Shown: one piece after another, positions 12,401 through 22,994 of the stretch
Layout: every line of letters begins with the position of its first letter
Numbering within the stretch: the stretch's first letter is position 1
Assembly (NCBI GenBank): GCA_002335605.1
Contig: BEDY01000001.1
Span: forward strand, 3,720,001 to 3,784,000
DNA length: 64,000 nucleotides
Source of the DNA: Prillingera fragicola
Lineage: Eukaryota > Basidiomycota > Tremellomycetes > Trichosporonales > Trichosporonaceae
Direction: 5' to 3'
Position numbers and translations under genes: made by a program
The notes under the pieces: model-generated
The model's database searches: none
Told to the model about the DNA's origin: nothing
What the model saw: only the letters and a program-made list of their open reading frames with translations

Positions 12401-13865
12401 AGTACTCCCCGCGAGCGTGGCGACAGCGAGGAGCCGTCGTCGCGCCGCATGTCTCTGACTTCGTACCGGTCCTTCGCGCTGTCCGACGACGGCACGGTGA
12501 TATCCACCGAAGACGGCGACGGCGGTGACAGGGAAGGTAGCCCTACCGCAATAACGAGGCAGTTGTCAACCACATCCAGTGGAGGCCACCGCATCGTCTC
12601 GCCCCCGCGGCGCCAGCGATTGCTACGAACTGTCTCAGGACGAAGCATAAGCTTGAAGGGCCCACCAGCGCAGGTTGGTTCACAAAATGTTGGTCTCGGC
12701 TTGAGCGCTCCGGGTGACGAGTGCTTTGAGCTCCCTGACGGCGACGACTTCGACGAGAACGTCGACTACCGTGTTGGCGTGTATGATACGAGCAAGAAGC
12801 AGCGAGTTCCGAGCTGGTGCGACCGAGTGTTGTGGAAATCACACATTATCCCAGATGACGACGATTTCTCACCATTGTCGCCCACCGATACCCGCGAGGG
12901 ACCGTTTTACCGGTTGTCTCACGCGATCTCGAATCATTTCCGACGCCGCAGTGTCGTGTTTCACGACAACCCGATGACGACGTTGACGGAGAAGAATGAG
13001 GATCCTAGGCGTTTTTCTGCGGGCGTAGTTGGTCCTGGGTCATGGGCCAGGCAGCCATCGCTGATAGACCCTAAGGCTCGAATTCACGACTCGCCAGAGC
13101 GTGACATGAACGAGGGCGGAGACGCGCCGTCCACCCCTCCGTCTACACTGCGTCCTACCAACTCGTTGCGCAATCGGAGTGTGACGTTTCACGGGCCAAG
13201 ACCCGAACGCAACGACAGTGGTAGCAATGTTGACGAGATGGGCAGCGTGGGCAATGGTTCAGCCAATGCTCCAACTAGCAGCGCTTTGCCCCGCTTCTCG
13301 CCTCGCCGAGGTGGAAGTGTCGACACGGGCCGCCGCATGTCCCTCTCGCGTCGCGCAAGTGTCTCCTCGCGCAAGTCTTCGCAGTCCAGCCTGCGGCGCC
13401 GGAGCACGACCGACAAGACAAACGACCCGTCCTCGCTGACCGTTGCACTTCCGCCTCTGCACCCAGCCCGCACGACAGGTGGGATTGACTACCGCCGCAA
13501 GAGCTTTGCGGGCGACGCCATTCCCAAGGAGAACAAGAACATGATTGCAAAGTTCTTGCGCGACTTGCCTGGCCGTTTCCACAGCCGCGTAAGCCTCTTT
13601 CACGGCTCGGACGCCAGTGAAGCCGACCTCCCGGCAGGGGAGATGGAGCCAGTCAAGAGGAGGCATCTAGCGGGCGAGGTCGAGGTGTTGCATTACGGCA
13701 CGATTGATGATGCTGGGTGAGTGTTTGTGTGGAGATTTGGCGAGTGACGCCCATCACGCATTTCCGGGGCCCAGGTAAACAAGTGCTAACTGTCCCAGCA
13801 TGCGTCAGCTCGAGGGACGCAGTGACCACCGGCCAGCAATCTTCTCGGCGGCGGTGTACGTGTAG
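9441..13865 (+). CDS. Inositol polyphosphate 5-phosphatase with a dispersed catalytic domain
   Basis: Removes the 5-phosphate from inositol phosphates or phosphoinositides. Four exons join in frame (9441-9761, 9811-10405, 10443-13716, 13799-13865), giving 1,418 residues. Family motifs appear in order but far apart: TWNM (about residue 100), QECP (about 150), FGNKGG (about 560), FWMGDLNFR (about 633), then VPSWCDRVLW (about 1,094), and SDHRP (about 1,404) in a 67-nt last exon. All catalytic signatures are intact, so it should be active. In most members these motifs lie within 300-350 residues; here Ser/Pro-rich disordered insertions separate them. There is no SAC domain and no obvious membrane helix. 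The last exon is essential because it carries SDHRP. Substrate cannot be told from sequence. Confidence 0.9.
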
Positions 13866-14693
13866 ACATGGCACGAACGTACGACGTGACGCGTACCCGA
13901 TGCTTCATCACGCAACTCTACTACCCCCAGGGGTCTGCGCACTGGACGTGCTCGAGCATTGCAGTTTCTTTGTAGAGCAGTCAGCGCGCGCGCACCGCTC
14001 CGCGAAACGAAGCACACACGTCTGTCCGAGCTGCGACACTGCCAGGTATTGCGCCGGTGCGTTGACCACCACTTCATGTTGGACCGTGCCACTTTAGAGT
14101 ATTTCGACGTGAACTACACATAGCATAACATAGCATTTCACGGCCGCCTCTGCGGGCTCGTTAATAGCGTACGATATACTAGATACTATAACTGGTTACT
14201 GGCTGCAAATGCAGACTACCTGGCTCCTATTAATGCAAAGTGCGACGATGTCACTGGACATTGCAGTGCGAGGGCAGGGTTATAAGAAACGGGAGAGAGG
14301 AGGAAAATACACTCTGCGCAAAACTCACGCCCACGCCTCACTCAGGCATCAGAGGCTGGCGGTTGGGGTCGGTGTATGCGCAGGGGCGGGTCGACTATAA
14401 GGGGATTTTAGAGGCGGTAGGGTACCAAGACAGAACAGGCGGCCCCGGCACGCACACCCACACACCTGGTGTGTATGTATGCAGGGCATCATGCTGCGGA
14501 GCCGCTTTTGTGAGTAGTGGATATGGGTGTCGACAGGCGGTTGACAGGTACACGGTGGACAAGAGGGATATGCGCTTGTGGGCTGGGACGAGACGTTAGG
14601 TCGTGGGGGCAAAGGGCGTCACGTATGCACAGGTGTGGGTGTTGTCGGCCTTATCAGGAGGGCGCAGCGTTATCGATCGCGCTGATCACGGCG
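13866..14693. other. Intergenic region between 5-phosphatase and KEN-box gene (convergent)
   Basis: About 830 nt between two 3' ends, unusually long for a convergent gap in this window. It includes an AT-rich part (14100-14250) with short repeats such as TAGCATAACATAGCAT, and a GT-rich part. No credible coding frame or RNA gene recognised. Confidence 0.5.
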
Positions 14694-15517
14694 CTATGCC
14701 GACTAGAGTGATCGTCAGAAATCTTGATCTATCACGGACACTGTCACAAGCAGAAGCAACTCACTTGGGGCTTGGGCTGATGGGGCACGTCGCGGAAACC
14801 GACGGGCTCGTCTCCGCTCGCCCCGTAGGCGTCGCTCACGTCGCCGAGAGGCAGGCCGGGGTCAACGCGCTTCATGCCGAGGGGAGCCTTCTTCGTTCCC
14901 TTGGCGGACAAGGGCTTCTTGAAGTCCAGCGCGGGAGCGAGACCTCGTGACGCCGTGTTGCTCGGTGCTTTTGAGCGTGTACGTCCAGCTGGAGAGTCGA
15001 GAAGGTTGGCCGGCAGGACATTCTCCTTGTCTACTGCTGCTGTTGCCGCACGCCGTGTGCTCGTGCTGCTACGTGATGCTGTTGAACCGGATGGCAAGGG
15101 TTTGACCAACTCGGCCGAGCTCGACGACGTAGAGGCAAGGGTGTTTGAACTCGTGGCGCCGTCAAACACCCCGAACTGGCGCTTGGGTGGGGGTGGCGCC
15201 GTACCACGGATGCTGCCGAGGGGCGCGCTGGAAGCTGCACCGAGTGGTCGACGAGTAGCGAGGGGCTTTGAGTCCTTGGACGACGAGAGCGGTTTGGCCG
15301 CGCTGCTGCGCGACTTGAGTGGAGCAGCGTTTTCGCTGCCGAAAGCGCGAAGTGGTGTGGGGTTGACCGCACTAAGGGCACGGCGTGGAGCACGAGAAGG
15401 AGAAGCCGGGTCGGCCCGGCGACCGCGAGACGTCGATGCGGGAGCCGACGACGACTCTGCGCCAGGTGAGTCGGCATAGATGGCAAAGATGGCTCCCTTC
15501 TTCTTGGTGACGGGCAT
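14694..15517 (-). CDS. KEN-box/D-box protein, candidate securin
   Basis: Basic, low-complexity protein of about 253 residues. The ATG at 15517 opens MPVTKKKGAIFAIYADSP. It has a KEN box in VDKENVLPANLL, several RxxL or D-box-like motifs (RRALSAVN, RRPLGAAS) and APLG motifs (KKAPLGMKR, SAPLGSIRG), the set of degrons seen in anaphase-promoting-complex substrates. A gtgagt donor follows ...HQPKPQ at 14764; splicing to 14702 gives a stop after two more codons, whereas read-through would stop at 14744. The C-terminal part is more acidic (PLGDVSDAYGASGDEPVGF), as in securins with basic N terminus and acidic separase-binding C terminus. Securins diverge fast, so the function is a guess; another cell-cycle-degraded protein is equally possible. 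Confidence 0.5.
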
Positions 15518-16127
15518 GGCTGCGTTGGAGCCGTCTGCGGTCTTAGGAGGATCAAAGAGCTGCGTCGGCTTTGCTTGGATGGATTTCGTGTGCAGTTATT
15601 GACAATTGGGGAGAGAGGGGTCGAGAATGGAGTAAAAGACCAGTGGCAGAGGTATAAGCAGTCTAGATTTGTGAAGAGGGAGAGGATGAGGGATTGGTAG
15701 GACAAAGATCAAGCTCAAAGTCCTACTTGCACGACCTACAGAAACCCTCCAGAGACTACTGCTGCTTGCCGAGGTTGGTGAATCGCGTAGCACGGAACCA
15801 AATTGTAAAACGGGGTAAACAAAGTCAGCCGCGCGGACCGCCTCAGGAAGAAAGACGGAATCAAAATGATGTACGTTTTTGCCTGTTTCGGGCGCATGCA
15901 CCAGATCTCTGACGCAACCAGGGACACGAACGGGAGCAAATCCTCTTTCCGCCGGAGCCATTGTTCTTACGTAATCAATTCTATGGCTGAGGAAGTGGAG
16001 GTGGGACCGGCGCCGCATGCCCCGAGCTTGGTTCAAACTCGGCTTGCTATCACCTGGATGCCCACTGACTAGCCCTTTGCATGCACCACTCCTTCTCCCT
16101 CGCAGCCCGCTATCAATAAAATTGACA
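15518..16127. other. Divergent intergenic region, KEN-box gene / SDR
   Basis: About 610 nt carrying both promoters. It has a second TTACGTAA palindrome (15967-15974). No coding frame recognised. Confidence 0.5.
15967..15974. promoter_or_regulatory. TTACGTAA palindrome upstream of SDR (bZIP/Yap-type candidate)
   Basis: Perfect 8-bp palindrome about 155 nt upstream of the SDR start codon. It matches the Yap1-type consensus, and oxidoreductases are common targets of such factors; the link is inferred. Confidence 0.35.
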
Positions 16128-17324
16128 ATGGCTTCCGTTCGTGTCATGCTCGTTACCGGGGCATCAGCTGGTATTGGCCGAGCCTGCGCCGTGGGCCTGT
16201 CCAAGGCCTTTCCAAGTGCTTCCCACCCTGAACCCCTCATTCTCGGACTGGTCGGCAGGCGCCAGGATGAACTCCAGGCTACGGCCAACATGTGTCGAGA
16301 GGGAACGACCACCGAGGTGCTCCAGGGAGACATTAGTGTTGATGCAGATGTCGAACGCATCTTCAACACTATTAAGGAAAAGTATGGACGACTTGACCTG
16401 CTCTTCAATGTGAGTACCAGCCTTCGTGTCTTTCGTCTTGGTCGTCCGAGCGTCCAGGATTCAACCTGCGCGAAAAGCTATGCGCCGCTCAGTGCGAGAC
16501 TGAATGGGGCGCCGAGGCGCTATAGGCGCCGACAATGCGTCGTGAGATGTCACGCTTGCACGCCACTGGGGCAGGAAGTTGCCAGTGCAGCAGGGCTGCA
16601 TTTCACCGGGGTGGAGTTGCACCGGCTGCTGGGCGTATGGAGGTCATCCAGGTGTTGGGTAGTGTTATGAGGCTAACTGCGCAGAACGCTGGCGTCAACC
16701 TCGTCAAAGGAAGCGCGCTTGAGGACGCCAACATGGACGATTTCCGCAAGACACTTGACATCAATGTTATGGGAGCTGTCATGGTGAATATTGAGCCTTG
16801 TGGCGCTCCGAAGAGTGCCCCGCTATACCTCTTGCTGACCCTCAGTGCACCGCTCATGCGACGCGTATCATGAAATCTCAGGAGCCTCGAGGTGGACGCA
16901 TCATAAACAATGGCTCCATTTCGGCCTGGTCGCCCCGACCAGACAGTACCGCTTATACCGTTTCAAAGCACGCCATCCTCGGCCTCACTCGCTCGACCTC
17001 GCTTGACGGTCGCAAGCATGGCATCATGTGTACTCAGCTCGACATTGGAAACGCTCTCACCAACCTGTCGTCCAAGAGTGCCATGGGTGTGCCGCAGGCC
17101 GATGGCAGCATCAAGGCTGAACCGATGATGGACGTCGAGAGCGTCGCGCGGTCTGTCGAGTTTGTGGCCGGCCTACCAAAGGATGCCGATATGCTGCAGA
17201 TGACTATTCTGTGAGTAAATCAGTGCGATATTGACTGCGCGAACGCCGTCTCCGTCGTCCCGTGGGACGGAATATTCGCTGACATGACAGCTCCCCAGGC
17301 ATGCCGTTTGTCGGCCGCGGTTAG
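16128..17324 (+). CDS. Short-chain dehydrogenase/reductase
   Basis: NAD(P)-dependent oxidoreductase of unknown substrate. Four exons (16128-16409, 16685-16783, 16846-17210, 17291-17324) give 259 residues, the classical SDR length. The Rossmann motif VTGASAGIG sits at residues 8-16. NAGVN begins exon 2. The active site is S in NNGSIS and Y-x-x-x-K in [10 protein letters not shown]. The C terminus ends MPFVGRG, reached only if the last acceptor is the ag at 17289-17290, which keeps the frame. The first intron is 275 nt, about five times the local norm, and is GC-rich with palindromic GGCGCC units. A TTACGTAA site lies upstream. Cofactor preference is uncertain: the GRRQDE segment after strand 2 has arginines that could suit NADP. 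Confidence 0.9.
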
Positions 17325-17559
17325 TTGCAAACAAAATCTGAAGTGACAACGAATCAGGCTTGTATGATAAGACTTTGTAAGAGCTACAATGTATGGCACT
17401 GCAAAAGGAGATGTGACGGACTACACCAGCGGAGAAGTTGGGTGGCGAGACGGAGATTGCTAAATGTCCGTCCATTGTTACGTTCAGCCGATGTCGACGA
17501 TCACCACCGTCTATGTTGTTGAAGCTACATCGCTCTTGACCAGACTCGGATTGTACAAC

Positions 17560-19039
17560 ATGTCCGGTACGTGCTAGGCAGCTTTGCATGATTAAAGCAA
17601 CACCATCGCATTCTGCACGCGAGAGAATGCAGCAGCTAACGGCCCCAGGCTTCCAGAACGCCGGGCTCACAAAGGGTAAGCCGATGGCACACAGTCTTGG
17701 AGACCACAACCTCTAACACCACGTACAGGCATCATGCTCCTCCTAGGAGTATCTTCACTAGCTGCTTCGCTTATGGATATCAAGCCATACTTGCATCTTC
17801 AGCTGGTGCCCCATATCACAAAATATCACCAGGTGAGCAGTCCGTTCACTGTCGCAGCGCGGCGACAACGCGACGAACCAGGGGATGTCATGCTGATGAA
17901 ACGTAGTTTTGGCGCGTCTTGACACATCCCTTTGCGTTTGCGAACTCTACCGAGCTACTTATGGGCGAGCTGTTGTTGTATAACGTGGGAGTGCACATTG
18001 AGCGGTGAGTGCTGGCGTACATTAGAGGTCTGTTTGTGCGGACCTGACCTCTACAGCTCGTTTGGATCGCGGAAATACGCTGTGAGTACTTGTAAGCAAG
18101 GTAGAGAGCAGTGCACTAACGTCTTAGTCGTTTATTATTGTCTCGACGGCCCTCACGACTGTCATCTGCTCCTGCGCCATCATCATTGGCCACCGGTTTG
18201 GCTTGAACTCAATCCCCGCCGGCCCATACGGCATCATCTTCTCTCTGTAAGCTTTCCCACAAGGAAAGACCAGTGGACGCTAACTCCCTAGACTCTGGCA
18301 GTACTTTCGCACCGTCCCAACCCTCTACGCCTTCAGGATATTTGGCTTTGAGTTCTCCTCCAAGACCTTCAACTGGATCATGGCTGCCCAACTCGTCCTC
18401 TCCAATCCCCCGGGCTCAGTACTCGTGTCTGCTGCGGGTCTAGTGACAGGCTACCTGTATCGCACCGACACACCCTTTTTCCTTCCCTCCCTCACGCGTC
18501 CTCGCCGCATGTGGCGACCGCTCAAGGCTTACCGCATTCCTCTGTCGCTGTATCACCTGCTCGCGCGCATCTTCTCGCCAATGGCGGGAGCCTCGCAGGC
18601 TCCCCGGCGTGCTAGTCGGATTCTGCCTGGTCAAATTCGCGACGTGTCTGCGGCGGAGGCACTGGAGGCTGGAGGTATCCGTGGACTACTCGCTGCACGT
18701 GCCGGACTGGCCACTACAACGCCCACGCGCCGTGCAACAGTACCAGCTGCGGTCGAGACGAATAGCGGCGTGGAGATGCCCGATTCGCCGACTAACAACG
18801 GTGGGGCCCGCGCCGCGGTCGGCGAGTGGGTCGACGAGATGACTGGACGTGGAGCCGCGCGTGCCCCTACCGAACAGGAAATCACGGCCCTGTCCAACAT
18901 GTTCCCCAACCTCAGTCGAGAGACGATTGTGCGCGCACTGCAGAGAAGGTATGTGTCTTTGTCACGGGGCTTTTACTGACGGATCAGTGACCACAACACG
19001 GCGCTTGCTGTCGAGGCGCTGCTCGAGCACGAGAGTTAG
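17560..19039 (+). CDS. dsc2: Rhomboid-like protein with C-terminal UBA domain (Dsc2/UBAC2 type)
   Basis: Polytopic pseudorhomboid of the ER/Golgi; in fission yeast Dsc2 belongs to the Dsc E3 ligase, in animals UBAC2 works in ER-associated degradation. Eight exons join in frame to 362 residues; the first coding exon holds only ATGTCCG (17560-17566). Others are 17649-17675, 17729-17832, 17907-18004, 18057-18081, 18128-18246, 18292-18948 and 18988-19039. Membrane segments include GIMLLLGVSSLAASLMDI, a FIIVSTALTTVICSCAIII helix and GPYGIIFSLLWQYFRTVP. No rhomboid catalytic GxSG/His pair is visible, consistent with an inactive fold. After a disordered stretch the last 45 residues form a UBA domain (ITALSNMFPNLSRETIVRAL and NTALAVEALLEHES) split by the last intron. 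Confidence 0.85.
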
Positions 19040-19215
19040 AGTCTGGGGACGTATACATATGTAGACTAGGTATCCTCTCCATGCTGGGTATAGCTGGCTG
19101 TGCGCGCGTTGCCGTGGCAGTGTAGCGACAAGCGGGGCGCGGCCGTAGGCTCACTAATGTGCTGCGACTCAAGAGCGAGCAGCGGTCACCGTAGTTGGGC
19201 GAGCACTTGTCGCGA

Positions 19216-19638
19216 TTACTTCTTGGGCGGCACTGGCTTCCCAGCCACCTCACACTCCTCAACAGCAACATCCTCCATAGCGCCCAAACTCTCCAACAGC
19301 GCATCCAGCCGTCCCTCTAGCGTATCAGCGACGTCACCAGCAGCGTCGAGCTGCTTGAGAATGTCCTCCACGTCGCCGTCATCCCCACCTCCGGAGGCAG
19401 CACGGAGCGCATCGAGGATTGGCTGCAGTGCCTCGCGATCCTGGGCACTGAGCTTTGAAAGATCGAGACCGTCTAGCGGGTCGGCATGTGCTGGGCCTGC
19501 TGCGGCTGTGCTTGTCGTGGACGCCGTGGTGATTGGAGCTGGGGCGGTTGTGCCGTTGCCGTTCGCGTTATGGGCAACGGCGCCGGGCTCGGTGGGCGCC
19601 ATGGCTTGCTGGACAAGATCGAGATCTGAGAGCGACAT
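19216..19638 (-). CDS. Small acidic hypothetical protein, 140 aa
   Basis: Single exon, ATG at 19638-19636, stop at 19216. I do not recognise a family. The first 55 residues are Ala/Thr-rich and probably disordered. The second half is strongly acidic and helical, with leucine spacing suggesting amphipathic or coiled-coil helices (LSAQDREALQPILDALRAA, DVEDILKQLDAAGDVADTL, LEGRLDALLESLG). It ends AGKPVPPKK. It lies divergent to Ku80 with 279 nt between starts, and convergent with Dsc2. Coding reality is supported by the well-formed helical half and absence of stops, not by homology. Confidence 0.6.
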   Translation of the reverse strand: MSLSDLDLVQQAMAPTEPGAVAHNANGNGTTAPAPITTASTTSTAAAGPAHADPLDGLDLSKLSAQDREALQPILDALRAASGGGDDGDVEDILKQLDAAGDVADTLEGRLDALLESLGAMEDVAVEECEVAGKPVPPKK

Positions 19639-19917
19639 TGTGTGTGGCTATTCAAGTTCACAGGGTAGAGTAAAGACACGATAGATGATTGCAATCTCAA
19701 CGCTGAACATGCTTCAAGTGTCGTCACTCAGTGGCGAGTGGAGGAGGGGGCCATACCGTGGGAAAGCTTAGCCACGCCCAAGCCACGCGACAGCGATCGG
19801 CAACAACACACGTCAACCGGCGGCTCATCTTGGCACGGGTCAAGTCACCTCTTTGTCGCGTTGCCACTTTCCTGTTCGTCTATTCACTCTCCCGAGCACA
19901 AGACAAGGTCACCCAAG

Positions 19918-22717
19918 ATGTCTGGACGAGCAGGCTACACTCTCGTGGTGTATGTCATTGACGTGTCGCCGTCCATGGGCGAGCCCAAGGCCGACCCGGC
20001 CGGCAGTGGCGTGAAGTTGACACGCTTGGACTGGGCAAAGGAGTATGTCGCAAGGCAGCTCGAGCCAAAGGTGAGTTGACTCTCACGCGTACATGGCGCA
20101 AAACGCTGATGAACTCAGATTCAAAATGGCAGGAAGACTGAGTGCGTCGGCCTCGTCTCGTTTGGTGGCCGTGAGTAGCAGCTGTTGGGTGGAGGTCTAA
20201 CGTCGCAGGCACCAACAACCAGGCCAACCGCGCCTGGATCCAGCAGAACCCGGACGATGAGGACGAGCCGTACGCGGCTGTGAGCAGTGATGCTGCGATT
20301 CAGACTGCAAAGCCCAAAGTGCTTGAGGTGTTGTTGAATCTCGGAGTCGGCGAGTCGGAGGGCAATCGTGAGTTCAATCACGAAAGACGAGACTGACGAG
20401 CAGCCGTGTCGGGTATTGTTGTGTCGCTCGACATGATTGCGCAACACAAGCACAGCAAGAGCTGGACATTGGAGATTGTCCTCATCACCGATGGCGAGTC
20501 GGCTTTCCAGCAGGACGAGTACGAGGAAGCAATGGAGAGGCTTGACGACTTAGGCGTGCAGCTCAGCGTAATGTGAGTCAGCTTTGCAGCCTACAGCTGA
20601 CATTCAGTGGGGTCGACTTTCAGGACCCAGAGCTGCCTGTGGAGAAGGACAAGTCCCGCAACAAGCGCCTGTCGGAAAAGTTCTGGCGTATTTTCATAAA
20701 GCAGTTACGCGAGAAGATCGAAACGACCTCGGATTTCGAAAAGTTCATGCCCCGCTTGGCTGTGTTCGACTCGGAGCTCATCGATGCGCGGCGACCACAC
20801 CCTGCAGTTGTAAACGGTACTGTGTCGGGAACGACACTGTTTATCGGTGCTTCCGGCTGGGACGAGGCTCAGGCGATCAAGATCCCGATCAAGTACTCCA
20901 AGTCGACAATGAAGGCTCGGCCACCGACTCTGTCCAAGGCGTGGAAGACGGCTGTCGAGCTGCAGCAGCCACCGAATCAGTTCAAGGGCACTGAGGCCAG
21001 CCAGATCGTATCCTCACTTGCCGAGCAGTCACAGAGTCAGCACCAGAACGCTCCCGTTGCCAGCGACATCGCCGCAATGGTTTCCGGCGATGTCAAGCGT
21101 CACAACATGTACTTTATAGCGCGCAAGCCGGACGCGAGCCTGCCCCCGACCCAGGCAACCCAAGGCGACTCCCAAATGCCACCAACGCAGGAGGAGGAAG
21201 AAGAGATGGAGCAGGAGTTTGTCGACAAGGAAGACCTCGTCAAGGCTTGGCGCTTTGGCTCCAGTTGGGTGCCCGTCGAGGAGGACACTTTTGAGCCGCT
21301 CCAGACTCAGAAGGGTGTCGAAGTGATTGGTTTTATGCGCCAGAAGAGCGTGCGCAAGTACATGCTCATCGGTGAGGTTCGCTACATGTGGCCCGACATG
21401 ACTTCACCCAGGGCTCAGATCCAGTGGTCTTCCTTTGTTCGCGCTCTCCTAATCACCGGACGCGTGCCTGTGGTGCGCTGGGTCAATAAGGACAACGCAG
21501 CGCCTGACATCGGGGTCTGTATTCCGCTTCAGGACTACCCGGCCGAGGACAAGACGCTCGAACTCATGTACTGGATCAAGCTTCCATTCGCCGACGACGA
21601 GCACAAGTTTTGGTTCCCGTCCCTCACAAAATACAAGACTACTTCTGGTGTTGAGGTCACCGAGCACCCGTATATCCCGACCAAAGAACAGTGCGACCTC
21701 ATGGACTCTCTTGTCGAGGGACTGGATCTCGACGTACCCCCACCCAAGGCGGAGAAGGACAAGGGTTCCGATGACGAGGATGAGGATGAGGACGAGGACG
21801 AGGACATGGAAGACGAAGAGCCTTACAAGTGGTTTTCGCCTGCCAACTCGTACAACCCAGTGATCCATCGGATAAAGGAGGCCATCTTCCATGCCTCGGT
21901 CGTCGAGGATCTCGAGGCAGCTCCACTTGGCCCACCGCACCCCGAAATTGTCAAGTTCTTCCACACGCCCGAGTACGTTGCTGCCAAAGCGGACAAGGTC
22001 ACCGAGCAGCTCAAGGAGGCGCTTAACATCAAGAAGGTTCCGCCGCGCACTAGGAAGCGTGTCAACCGCGAGGGTCTCAGGGAAGACGAGGGATACATCG
22101 ATATCGACGCTCTCTTTGACGACGGGCCAGCTGCAACACTTTCGGGCACCCTTCCAGACACCACGCTGGAGAACAAGGAGACCCAAGACGAGAAGCCGAA
22201 GAGCGAGCTCTTGTCGCCTGCCAAGCCCAAGATTGACGCCGAGACAAAGCCTGTGGCCTCCCCTGCCAGATCTAAGCCCAAGGCTGGCAGGCTCGTCAGT
22301 AACGAGAAGCCACTGGAGGACTTCAACCGTCTCGTGCAGGGCGAGGGCGATGTGTTCCGCAAGGCCATCCAGGACCTTGGCGAGGTCGTCAAGGAGAACG
22401 TCGCGGCTTCCTTCTCACACTCGGCATTCCCTCTTGCACTTCAGTGCCTGGAGGAGATGCGGAAGACGGCGCTAATATATGAGGAGACGGAGACCTACAA
22501 CGAGTAAGTCCTTTATTGTCGGCAACGCTGACGAGCCAGCATCGTGGATAGCCTGCAAAAGACTGTTAAGGGGAAAGGCTTTAAGCACCCAGACTTTTGG
22601 GACCGTATGTGTCTGTGATATGGCAGTGCTGACGCTGCAGACTTTGAAAAGGCCGACAACAAAGTGTCGCGTATCAGCCAGGAGGAGGCGGCGGAGGCTC
22701 TCGAAGACTACGATTAG
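19918..22717 (+). CDS. KU80: Ku80 subunit of the DNA end-binding Ku heterodimer
   Basis: With Ku70 it forms the ring that binds DNA double-strand ends for non-homologous end joining and helps at telomeres. Seven exons (19918-20070, 20119-20170, 20209-20367, 20404-20572, 20608-22503, 22540-22604, 22641-22717) join to 856 residues. The N terminus is the vWA-like domain (VVYVIDVSPSMG, then VLITDGESAF). The beta-barrel core shows VEVIGFMRQKSVRKYMLIG and GVCIPLQDYP. A loop after about residue 560 holds a run of alternating Asp/Glu. The C-terminal arm continues to ISQEEAAEALEDYD. Six introns are 48, 38, 36, 35, 36 and 36 nt, extremely short. Length is somewhat above human Ku80 (732) because of acidic and disordered inserts. 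Confidence 0.92.
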
Positions 22718-22994
22718 GTCGATTGGCAGTGAATCAAGTGTGATAAAAGGTAGCGGGTGGGGAGGGAAGACCCTTGCGCATTGTATAGTAGGGAAGAGGG
22801 CAGATCATGCATCCATGGAGCTGTACAGTGGACCTCACTATCCATCATGTTCACCTCGTCGATCACGTTAAGTGCAGACGTGGAGACCCCACGCTGCCAC
22901 GCGCGCGAAACGTCACTCGACCTCAAAACCCATCCATCACTCTCTCAAAGCCTCTCTTTCCACCATCCAGTGTGCAATAGACTTCTTGTGCGCC

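Noticed and set aside
15596..16408. 270-codon - strand frame across the SDR promoter
   Set aside because: Covers the intergenic region and the first SDR exon antisense; no motif or splice logic.
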